A DNA stretch of 48,866 nt from Lachnospiraceae bacterium. GTDB taxonomy: Bacteria; Bacillota; Clostridia; Lachnospirales; Lachnospiraceae. Position 1 is the first letter of the stretch. Every line of letters starts with the position of its first letter. The notes beneath the pieces are model-generated. The model was not told the DNA's origin. It saw only the letters and a list, made by a program, of their open reading frames with translations, and did not search any database. Positions 14,860-22,081 of this stretch are shown piece by piece. The stretch spans positions 1 to 48,866 of the forward strand of contig JAQXTA010000024.1 in the NCBI GenBank assembly GCA_029219245.1, written 5' to 3'. The position numbers and the translations under genes were made by a program.

Positions 14860-16473
14860 ATGGCAGTAAAATATGTATTTGTAACAGGTGGTGTTGTTTC
14901 CGGTCTTGGAAAAGGAATCACCGCCGCCTCACTCGGTCGTCTGCTCAAGGCACGCGGCTATAAAGTAACCATGCAGAAATTTGATCCGTATATCAACATT
15001 GATCCCGGAACAATGAATCCGATTCAGCATGGTGAAGTTTTCGTAACAGAAGATGGTACGGAAACAGATTTGGACTTAGGGCACTATGAAAGATTTATTG
15101 ATGAAAATCTGGACAAACATTCGAATGTTACTACCGGTAAGATTTACTGGTCTGTATTGCAGAAGGAACGTCGCGGTGATTACGGCGGCGGTACTGTACA
15201 GGTTATTCCTCATATTACCAATGAGATAAAAAGCCGTTTTTACCGCAACTTTACCGATAACGATACACAGATTGCTATTATTGAGGTCGGTGGTACTGTC
15301 GGGGATATTGAAAGCCAGCCTTTCTTAGAATCTCTTCGTCAGTTCCAGCATGAAGTCGGACATGAAAATGCTATTTTAATCCATGTAACACTAATCCCTT
15401 ATCTGAAAGCTTCTCAGGAAATGAAGACAAAACCGACGCAGGCCAGTGTCAAGGAGCTGCAGGGAATGGGAATCCAACCGGATATCATTGTCTGCCGGAG
15501 CGAGCATCCGGTGACACAGGAAATCAAGGATAAGATTGCCTTATTCTGTAATGTTCCGAACAGTCACGTATTGCAAAATCTGGATGTGAAATATCTGTAT
15601 GAGGCTCCTCTTGCTATGGAAAAAGAGCATCTGGCACAGGTAGCCTGTGAATGTCTGGACTTGGATTGTCCGGAACCGGATCTTGAGGATTGGAAGGCTA
15701 TGGTAGAGGCCCTCTATACCTCTACCGATGAAATATCGATTGCTCTTGTGGGCAAATATGTACAATTGCATGATGCCTATATCAGTGTTGTAGAGGCTTT
15801 AAAACATGGAGGCATTTCCAATCATGTTACCGTAAATATCAAATGGATTGATTCCGAAACCGTAACGGATGAAAATGTAGAAGAATTGTTAGGGGATGTC
15901 AACGGTATTCTGGTGCCGGGCGGCTTTGGTTCCCGCGGCATTGAAGGCAAAATCTGCGCCATCCACTACGCAAGAACCCATAAGATTCCTTACCTCGGAC
16001 TTTGCCTTGGTATGCAGCTTGCTATCGTGGAATTTGCCCGTAACGTGGTCGGCTATAATGATGCACACAGTATTGAACTGGACCCTTCCACAACGCATCC
16101 GGTCATCGCTCTTATGCCGGACCAGAACGGTGTGGAAGATATCGGCGGAACACTTCGCCTCGGTTCCTATCCATGTATTCTGGATAAGACCTCCAAAGCA
16201 TTTGAGCTGTACGGAGAAGAAACGATTCACGAAAGACACCGTCACCGTTATGAAGTAAACAACGACTATCGTGCCGTTTTAACCGAACATGGCATGAAGC
16301 TTTCGGGTACTTCTCCTGACGGAAGGATTGTAGAAATGTGCGAATTACCGGAGCATCCGTTCTTTGTTGCAACGCAGGCTCATCCGGAATTAAAATCCAG
16401 ACCGAACAGACCGCATCCTCTGTTTAAAGGACTGGTAAAAGCAGCCATTGCATATAAGAAAATACAGAAATAA
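14860..16473 (+). CDS. pyrG: CTP synthase
   Basis: Converts UTP to CTP with glutamine and ATP. Starts [19 protein letters not shown] (synthetase P-loop), with [13 protein letters not shown] and [11 protein letters not shown] in the amidoligase domain. The C-terminal class I glutamine amidotransferase domain has PGGFGSRG, the nucleophile Cys in GLCLGMQ and the His/Glu in [10 protein letters not shown]. The 537-residue length is standard. A longer frame opens at 14815, but ATG 14860 has GAAGGGAAG upstream and matches the family N-terminus. Expression is probably controlled by the leader terminator at 14780-14814. Confidence 0.97.
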   Translation: MAVKYVFVTGGVVSGLGKGITAASLGRLLKARGYKVTMQKFDPYINIDPGTMNPIQHGEVFVTEDGTETDLDLGHYERFIDENLDKHSNVTTGKIYWSVLQKERRGDYGGGTVQVIPHITNEIKSRFYRNFTDNDTQIAIIEVGGTVGDIESQPFLESLRQFQHEVGHENAILIHVTLIPYLKASQEMKTKPTQASVKELQGMGIQPDIIVCRSEHPVTQEIKDKIALFCNVPNSHVLQNLDVKYLYEAPLAMEKEHLAQVACECLDLDCPEPDLEDWKAMVEALYTSTDEISIALVGKYVQLHDAYISVVEALKHGGISNHVTVNIKWIDSETVTDENVEELLGDVNGILVPGGFGSRGIEGKICAIHYARTHKIPYLGLCLGMQLAIVEFARNVVGYNDAHSIELDPSTTHPVIALMPDQNGVEDIGGTLRLGSYPCILDKTSKAFELYGEETIHERHRHRYEVNNDYRAVLTEHGMKLSGTSPDGRIVEMCELPEHPFFVATQAHPELKSRPNRPHPLFKGLVKAAIAYKKIQK

Positions 16474-16476
16474 AGA

Positions 16477-16534
16477 GCCAGGGCTGTGATTCCCTGGCAC
16501 ATGAAAAAGCGCCGGTTTCACTGACCGGCGTTTT
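16477..16534 (+). terminator. Two consecutive hairpins, the second a terminator
   Basis: GCCAGGG/CCCTGGC (16477-16483, 16492-16498), then CGCCGGT/ACCGGCG (16510-16516, 16524-16530) followed by TTTT. They end pyrG. Confidence 0.82.
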
Positions 16535-16542
16535 GTTGTGAT

Positions 16543-16635
16543 TTATTTTTCTTTATTTGTTGCCAGAGAATATACGAAACATCCACCTAATGCAACAAAC
16601 ACAACACCAACAATAAGAATTTGTACAATACCCAT
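16543..16635 (-). CDS. 30-residue single-TM peptide, KdpF-like in size
   Basis: The ATG at 16635 has AGGAGG at ideal spacing. The product is one hydrophobic helix starting MGIVQILIVGVVFV, then LGGCFVYSLATNKEK. The -35/-10-like TTGAAA and CATTAT lie upstream. It is divergent from a KdpD/KdpE pair, and its size and YSLA-type end recall KdpF, the ~29-residue stabilising subunit of the Kdp K+ pump. No kdpABC genes are in the window, so this link is speculative. The strong ribosome binding site makes translation likely. Confidence 0.65.
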   Translation of the reverse strand: MGIVQILIVGVVFVALGGCFVYSLATNKEK

Positions 16636-16708
16636 TTTGATTTCCTCCTGTTTTACTGTATGAAAATACTAACATAATGTTTTAGGGATTTACAGTATTT
16701 CAATTATT

Positions 16709-16770
16709 TTTTAGCGTACTTTTAACATATTCTTGGCATTTTCTTTACTGTTTCTTAGCACTTTTTTAGC
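16709..16770 (+). repeat. Six direct 7-bp repeats with exact 11-bp period
   Basis: TTTTAGC (16709), TTTTAAC (16720), TCTTGGC (16731), TCTTTAC (16742), TCTTAGC (16753) and TTTTAGC (16764) follow one another every 11 bp with unrelated 4-bp spacers. OmpR/PhoB-type regulators bind 11-bp direct repeats. The array lies between the divergent 30-aa gene and the kdpDE-like operon, 33 bp before TATAAT at 16804-16809. Confidence 0.8.
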
Positions 16771-16858
16771 ATTGGTTTTGTTTTTCTTTTCTATAAAACA
16801 AGTTATAATAAAGGAAGATAAACATATCTTTAATAGGATACTTTTACGGGAGATTGTT

Positions 16859-17938
16859 ATGTCAGTAGTAGTTAAAAATTCCATTGTTACCTTTTGCGGT
16901 CTGGCTGCCGCAACTATTTTTGCATTTATCTTTTCTCACTTTGCACCGGATAATGTGAGTAATATTTCACTCATCTATATCCTTACCCTGATTATCATTG
17001 TCCGCTATACAGATGGCTACTGGCCAGGACTGATTTCTTCCATTATCGCAGTCATATGTGTAAATTTTCTTTTTACCTATCCATATTTTGAACTGAATTT
17101 TACCCTTGCCGGTTATCCGGTTACGTTTCTTGGGATGTTGGGAGTTACACTTTTCACCAGTACCATGACCACCAATATGAAGCAGCAGGCACGTGTCATT
17201 GCAGAAAAAGATAAGCTTTTATCAGAAACGGAAAAAGAAAAAATGCGTGCTAACCTATTGCGTGCGGTTTCCCATGACCTGCGTACCCCACTGACCGGAA
17301 TTATCGGAGCCAGCTCCTCTTATCTGGAAAGCAAGGATATCCTCTCTGAGCAGGAAAAAGATGCTATTGTGACCCATATTCAGGAGGATGCCAACTGGCT
17401 GTTAAACATGGTGGAAAACCTTCTTTCGGTTACACGTATCTCCAACCAGTCCTCCAAAGTAAAAAAGACCGATGAATCTGTAGAGGAAATTGTATCCGCT
17501 GCCATTCTACGCTTGAAAAAGAGACTGCCTGAAGCTGCCGTTACGGTATCGGTTCCTGATGATTTACTGATTATTCCGATGGATGCCATTTTAATTGAGC
17601 AGGTGTTGATTAATCTATTGGAAAATGCGGTTATTCATTCTAAGAGTACACAGCCAATCCTTTGTTATGTAGAGGACGGTCCGCAATTTGTGACCTTCCA
17701 TGTGAAGGATTTCGGTGTGGGAATCAATCCCGAGCGATTAAAGAATATTTTTGATGGAAATTCCTATATCGGAAACAGTGAATCCGATTCTAACAAAGGG
17801 ATGGGTATCGGTTTATCCATCTGCAAAACAATCATTACCGCACACAATGGTACCATCGATGTCAAAAATCATTCACAGGGGGCAGAATTTTATTTTACGT
17901 TGCCCAAGGAAGAGGTGTCTTATGAATCCGAAACATGA
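16859..17938 (+). CDS. KdpD-like sensor histidine kinase lacking the KdpD N-terminal domains
   Basis: The membrane part (residues ~10-110) matches DUF4118, the four-helix module of KdpD. HisKA follows with phospho-acceptor His in LLRAVSHDLRTPLTGI, then HATPase with NLLENAVIHSK, DFGVGI and GMGIGLSICKTI. The KdpD and UspA-like cytosolic N-terminal domains of the E. coli protein are absent, giving 359 residues. A longer frame opens at 16733, but ATG 16859 has GGGAG upstream and follows TATAAT (16804-16809). It overlaps the regulator gene by 17 nt. It probably senses K+ or osmotic state. Confidence 0.88.
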   Translation: MSVVVKNSIVTFCGLAAATIFAFIFSHFAPDNVSNISLIYILTLIIIVRYTDGYWPGLISSIIAVICVNFLFTYPYFELNFTLAGYPVTFLGMLGVTLFTSTMTTNMKQQARVIAEKDKLLSETEKEKMRANLLRAVSHDLRTPLTGIIGASSSYLESKDILSEQEKDAIVTHIQEDANWLLNMVENLLSVTRISNQSSKVKKTDESVEEIVSAAILRLKKRLPEAAVTVSVPDDLLIIPMDAILIEQVLINLLENAVIHSKSTQPILCYVEDGPQFVTFHVKDFGVGINPERLKNIFDGNSYIGNSESDSNKGMGIGLSICKTIITAHNGTIDVKNHSQGAEFYFTLPKEEVSYESET

Positions 17939-18635
17939 AATTCTTCTCATTGAAGACGAAAGAAATATCTGTAATTTTATTATGACCACTTTAAAAAGCA
18001 ATGATTATAAAGTAAATTATGCGCTGAACGCATCCACCGGACTTTCTCTGGCAGCTTCTGTCTGTCCTGATCTGATTCTTTTGGATTTGGGGCTTCCGGA
18101 TATGGATGGCATTGATGTTATCAAAAATATCCGTAACTGGAGTAATGTCCCGATTATTGTAATTTCTGCCAGAACACAGGAACGGGAAAAAGTAGAGGCT
18201 CTGGATGCCGGAGCAGACGATTATATTACCAAACCATTCGGCACTTCAGAACTGATGGCAAGAATCCGTACCGCACTGCGCCGCTATACAGTAAATAACA
18301 ATGCTCCCCTATCATCACAAAGCAAATATGTTGCCAAAGAACTTATGATTGATTATGAGAAACATGTTATTACCATTTGTGGAACCATTGTTCATTTCAC
18401 TCAGATTGAATATAAAATTCTCACATACCTTTCTAAAAATGCCGGAAAGGTAATTACTTACGATGCGTTAATTTCTCATGTATGGGGGCCGTTTGCAGAC
18501 AGTAATAACCGTATTCTGCGCGTTAATATGGCAAACATCCGTAGAAAATTAGAAAGCAACCCAGCCGATCCACAGTATATTTTTACGGAAATCGGCATAG
18601 GCTACCGAATGATAGACAATGAGAATCTTCCATAA
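17922..18635 (+). CDS. kdpE: KdpE-like OmpR-family response regulator
   Basis: Receiver domain with acidic EDE near the N-terminus, phospho-acceptor Asp in LILLDLGLPDMDG, ISARTQE and KPFGTSEL, then an OmpR-type winged helix (YKILTYLSKNAGKVITYDAL, HVWGPFADSNNRILRVNMAN, GIGYRM). 237 residues from ATG 17922, which has AGAGGTG upstream; the frame is open much further but only as a shadow of the kinase. Likely binds the 11-bp repeat array upstream of its own operon. It ends 7 nt from the convergent antiporter gene. Confidence 0.88.
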   Translation: MNPKHEILLIEDERNICNFIMTTLKSNDYKVNYALNASTGLSLAASVCPDLILLDLGLPDMDGIDVIKNIRNWSNVPIIVISARTQEREKVEALDAGADDYITKPFGTSELMARIRTALRRYTVNNNAPLSSQSKYVAKELMIDYEKHVITICGTIVHFTQIEYKILTYLSKNAGKVITYDALISHVWGPFADSNNRILRVNMANIRRKLESNPADPQYIFTEIGIGYRMIDNENLP

Positions 18636-18642
18636 TGATAGA

Positions 18643-20241
18643 TTAGGATTCCTGCTTGCAGATAACGACAATATCCTTATTCCTAATCGTTGTCTGCCCA
18701 TCAGGTATAATTGTTTCAGCATCTCTGCGTATCATGGTGACAAGCGTTCCTTCTGCTAAATCTAAGTCCATAATTTTCTTATTGCACCATGCATGGTTTT
18801 TATCAATCAGAATTTCCTGAAGCTTCACCTCATTATCCGCACTGTAGTACGGCACATTTAAAATAAGGCTGTCACCTGCTAAAATCCTCGTATCTCCCTT
18901 TGGAATCAAAGTTTCACCTTCTCTCTTTATCATAACCGCAAGGGAATCCGATGGAAGAGAAACTTCTTTTATCATACGATTTTCCCAATTATGCCCTTTC
19001 TGTATATTCATCTGCATTAAGGTAATCGCCGTTTCCTCCTGATAATCATTGAAGGTTTTACGAACATCATTATCCTTATCCACCATATCAAGCCTGCGTG
19101 CAACCGCCGGCAGTAAGGACCCCTGCAAAGCTACCGAAAAAAGAGATACCAGAAATACCGTATGAAAAAGATCATGCTCCAGTACAGCACCTCTGGCAAT
19201 TACCATAATGGCAAAAACAATGGACGCTGCTCCCCTGAGTCCTGCAAAGGAGATTAGAAGACATTGCCTAATGGATGCTCTTGCCGGCAAAAGAATGGCA
19301 AAAGTCGCCAGAGGTCTCGCAACAAAGTTCAAAATCAAAGCTATTATAACAGCAGAAAATGCCACCTGCGGAAGTTTGTGCGGAAATGCCAGAAATCCCA
19401 GCAAAAAAAACAGGCAAATCTGAGCAAGACCGGTAATTCCATCAAAAAAATGCACCAGCGTCGTCTTGTTTTTCAATTTGCTGTTTCCCAGTATAATTCC
19501 TGCCAGATATACACTCAGATAACCATTTCCCCCTACAAGAGATGGAATGGCATATGCTGCCAGAGCAACTCCAATCATAAAGATCATATCCAGATTTTCT
19601 GCTTCAATGGATATCTTATGCATCAGCCAGATTGCCGCAGCTGCCACACCGATACCGAATAAAATGCCAAAAACAATTTGTGCAAAAATCAAATAGGGAA
19701 CCGAGGTTCCTTTTTCACTGCTGACTAATGCAAGACCTATCATTGTTAACATATAGGCCACCGGGTCATTACTACCACTCTCAATTTCCAAAAGCGGTGC
19801 AGTAGCATATTTTAAACTTAAGTTTTTGGAGCGCAAAATAGAAAACACCGATGCAGCATCGGTGGAACTGATAACCGCACCAATCAGAAAGCTCTCTGCC
19901 CAGCCTATTTGCAATAGCAGATGGCACAGAATGCAGGTAATACCAGCTGTCATAATGACTCCAAGAGTAGACATTGCAACTGCTTTTCCGATAACCGGTC
20001 TGGCTGCCTCCCATTTAACACAGAAACCACCATAAAACATAATAAAAATAAGTGCCGTACTACAGACCTGTTCCGTCAACTGGTAGTCATCAAAATTGAT
20101 ACTCAGAATTCCATCCGAACCGAACATCATCCCAATTACCATAAACAGCAGAAGCGCCGGCACTCCTATTTTGGAAGAAAATCGTCCAAATAAAACGCAT
20201 GTCAGAATAACAATGGCACAGAAAAAAAGGTAAATATTCAT
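18643..20241 (-). CDS. CPA1 K+/H+ or Na+/H+ antiporter with C-terminal RCK_C domains (NhaP2/CvrA-like)
   Basis: About twelve membrane helices (residues 1-~385) with the CPA1 core ISSTDAASVFS and EIESGSNDPVAYMLT (the ND pair used for cation exchange). The cytosolic tail has two TrkA-C/RCK_C-like modules, one at ~415-465 with DSLAVMIKREGETLIPKGD and one at ~480-530 with GTLVTMIRRDAETIIPDG. This is the NhaP2/CvrA layout, which exports K+ or Na+ in exchange for protons; RCK_C domains often bind c-di-AMP in Firmicutes. The ribosome binding site AGAAAGGA precedes 20241. Pairing with KdpDE suggests a K+ homeostasis locus. Confidence 0.88.
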   Translation of the reverse strand: MNIYLFFCAIVILTCVLFGRFSSKIGVPALLLFMVIGMMFGSDGILSINFDDYQLTEQVCSTALIFIMFYGGFCVKWEAARPVIGKAVAMSTLGVIMTAGITCILCHLLLQIGWAESFLIGAVISSTDAASVFSILRSKNLSLKYATAPLLEIESGSNDPVAYMLTMIGLALVSSEKGTSVPYLIFAQIVFGILFGIGVAAAAIWLMHKISIEAENLDMIFMIGVALAAYAIPSLVGGNGYLSVYLAGIILGNSKLKNKTTLVHFFDGITGLAQICLFFLLGFLAFPHKLPQVAFSAVIIALILNFVARPLATFAILLPARASIRQCLLISFAGLRGAASIVFAIMVIARGAVLEHDLFHTVFLVSLFSVALQGSLLPAVARRLDMVDKDNDVRKTFNDYQEETAITLMQMNIQKGHNWENRMIKEVSLPSDSLAVMIKREGETLIPKGDTRILAGDSLILNVPYYSADNEVKLQEILIDKNHAWCNKKIMDLDLAEGTLVTMIRRDAETIIPDGQTTIRNKDIVVICKQES

Positions 20242-20383
20242 CCTATCTGTTCCTTTCTCTTATGCTATCACCCATATACTATTTTTAGTTTATCATAATC
20301 TTATTCCCATTTCTACATGGCAATTCCCTTATTTGTGTGCTAAACTGTTTACAGTTGTTCCAATCGGAAAGGACAGATATTTT

Positions 20384-20857
20384 ATGACGCCGGATGAAAA
20401 ATATATGAAAGAAGCCATTAAACAGGCTAAAAAAGCATATTCCTTGGGCGAAGTTCCTATTGGCTGTGTCATTGTTTATCAGGGAAAAATTATCGCACGC
20501 GGCTATAATCGTCGCAATACGGATAAAAATACGCTCGCTCATGCAGAGATTACTGCCATCAACAAGGCCAGCAAGAAGCTTGGTGACTGGCGACTGGAAG
20601 GCTGCAGCCTCTATGTAACCTTAGAACCATGCCAGATGTGTACCGGTGCCATTGTTCAGGCACGTGTTACCGAAGTTATCATGGGGAGCATGAACCCCAA
20701 AGCAGGATGCGGTGGTTCTATCTTAAATCTTTTGGAAATGCCGGAATTTAACCATCAAGTCATTGTCAGAAGAGGGATTTTGCAAGAGGAGTGTTCCGAC
20801 CTACTCACTACCTTCTTTAAGGAACTACGGATACGGAACAAGTTGACAAAATCCTGA
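20384..20857 (+). CDS. tadA: tRNA-specific adenosine deaminase TadA
   Basis: Deaminates A34 to inosine in tRNA-Arg(ACG). Zinc/catalytic signature HAEITAI and LEPCQMCTGAIVQARV, with GAxxPKAGCGG-type loop (MNPKAGCGGS). 157 residues from ATG 20384 (MTPDEKYMKEA), the family-typical start, with AAAGGA upstream; the frame is open from 20333. The SRP RNA promoter begins inside its last codons, so the two genes are packed as in many Firmicutes where tadA precedes the SRP RNA and dnaX. Confidence 0.93.
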   Translation: MTPDEKYMKEAIKQAKKAYSLGEVPIGCVIVYQGKIIARGYNRRNTDKNTLAHAEITAINKASKKLGDWRLEGCSLYVTLEPCQMCTGAIVQARVTEVIMGSMNPKAGCGGSILNLLEMPEFNHQVIVRRGILQEECSDLLTTFFKELRIRNKLTKS

Positions 20858-20871
20858 AAAAACAGTATACT
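20843..20871 (+). promoter_or_regulatory. SRP RNA promoter
   Basis: TTGACA (20843-20848), exact 17-bp spacer, TATACT (20866-20871); a near-consensus promoter partly inside the tadA 3' end. Confidence 0.85.
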
Positions 20872-20875
20872 AATT

Positions 20876-21142
20876 AAACCATGCAGCCGGGGAGTCAGCG
20901 GTGCCCTGTACCTACAATCCGCTTTAGTAGGGGTGATGCTTTATCGAGGGCTTAGGCTTTTGTAGCTGCCCTTTATAAGTGACGTTGAAGTTCGGGTCTT
21001 ACGCAATGGATGTCTATGAACCGTGTCAGGGTGGGAACACAGCAGCACTAAGTAGAATTTTCCATGTGCCGTAAGGGTGCCTGGCGGAGTTGACTGTAAA
21101 GGTAACGTGCAGGAGTTGTGTTCGACATAAAGCGCATGGTTT
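20876..21142 (+). ncRNA. ffs: Signal recognition particle RNA, large Gram-positive type
   Basis: The ends AAACCATGC (20876-20884) and GCATGGTTT (21134-21142) pair to close the molecule. The 5' part has the Alu-domain signature with GCCGGGGAGTCAGCGGTGCC and CCTACAATCCGC. The S domain carries GTGTCAGGGTGGGAACACAG followed by CAGCACTAAG, the conserved Ffh-binding hairpin region. About 267 nt is the size of Bacillus scRNA rather than 4.5S RNA. It binds Ffh and targets membrane proteins. A consensus promoter sits directly upstream. Confidence 0.93.
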
Positions 21143-21169
21143 TAAATTTCTTTAAAGGATTTTCAGACT

Positions 21170-22081
21170 ATGGATTTGAAAGACTGCACACTTTGTCCAA
21201 GACAGTGCCATGTTGACCGGACTGCAGGAAAGACCGGCTACTGTGGACAAGCAAATGAAATTGTGGCAGCGAGAGCTGCACTTCATATGTGGGAAGAACC
21301 TTGCATTTCAGGGACAAACGGCTCAGGCACTGTGTTTTTTGCCGGCTGTAATATGCGCTGTGTATTCTGCCAGAACTATGATATTGCCCACGGCAATGCT
21401 CCCTGTAAAATTATCTCCGTTTCCCGTCTGGCAGAAGTTTTTCTTGAACTGCAGGCCAAAGGTGCCCATAATATCAATCTGGTAACTCCTACCCATTACG
21501 TTCCTCAGATAATAGATGCTCTTACTATAGCCAAAAACAATGGTCTGATTCTTCCTGTCGTCTACAATACCAGCAGCTACGAAAAAGTTGAAACATTAAA
21601 AAATCTGGAAGGTCTTGTGGATATTTATCTGCCGGATTTGAAATACTATTCCTCTTCTATCAGTGCTCGCTATTCCAATGCTCCTGATTATTTTACCATC
21701 GCCAGCGCTGCCATCGCTGAAATGTACCGTCAGGTTGGCTCACCTGTTTTTGAACCGCCCTTTGACAGCGAAACTTCCCTGATGAAAAAAGGAGTCATCG
21801 TGCGCCATCTTTTATTACCGGATTGCACAGAAGACTCCCGTTCTATCATACGTTATTTATTTGAAACCTATGGAAATAATATCTATATGAGCCTTATGAA
21901 TCAATACACTCCTCTTCCACAAGTTGCGGGCATCCCTTCCCTCAATCGGAAAATTACCGATAAAGAATACGATGCTTTCCTTGATTACGCAATTTCAATC
22001 GGCATTGAAAATGCTTATATACAAGAAGGGGAAACTGCTTCCGAAAGCTTTATTCCGGCTTTTGACTGCGAAGGCATTTAA
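21170..22081 (+). CDS. Radical SAM protein, PflA-like (COG1313 type)
   Basis: The radical SAM cluster motif C-x3-C-x2-C is seen as GCNMRCVFCQNYD (about residues 63-75). Before it, CTLCPRQC and GYCG resemble an extra Fe-S site at the N-terminus. The family is related to pyruvate formate-lyase activating enzymes but the target is unknown. Later blocks VTPTHYVPQI and DIYLPDLKYYS are typical of COG1313. 303 residues. AAAGGA lies before the ATG at 21170. It is only 27 nt after the SRP RNA, with no clear terminator between. It converges with the next gene, the two stops overlapping. Confidence 0.85.
   Translation: MDLKDCTLCPRQCHVDRTAGKTGYCGQANEIVAARAALHMWEEPCISGTNGSGTVFFAGCNMRCVFCQNYDIAHGNAPCKIISVSRLAEVFLELQAKGAHNINLVTPTHYVPQIIDALTIAKNNGLILPVVYNTSSYEKVETLKNLEGLVDIYLPDLKYYSSSISARYSNAPDYFTIASAAIAEMYRQVGSPVFEPPFDSETSLMKKGVIVRHLLLPDCTEDSRSIIRYLFETYGNNIYMSLMNQYTPLPQVAGIPSLNRKITDKEYDAFLDYAISIGIENAYIQEGETASESFIPAFDCEGI

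Noticed and set aside
14815..14860. Extended N-terminus of CTP synthase
   Set aside because: The added residues are not family-like and start right at the attenuator T-tract; ATG 14860 has the ribosome binding site.
18643..18690. GATTAGGA / TCCTAATC inverted repeat at the kdpE-antiporter junction
   Set aside because: Loop is about 30 nt and the right arm is inside the antiporter coding sequence; no T-tract.
20242..20340. c-di-AMP riboswitch upstream of the antiporter
   Set aside because: The leader is under 100 nt and shows none of the ydaO-type conserved blocks.
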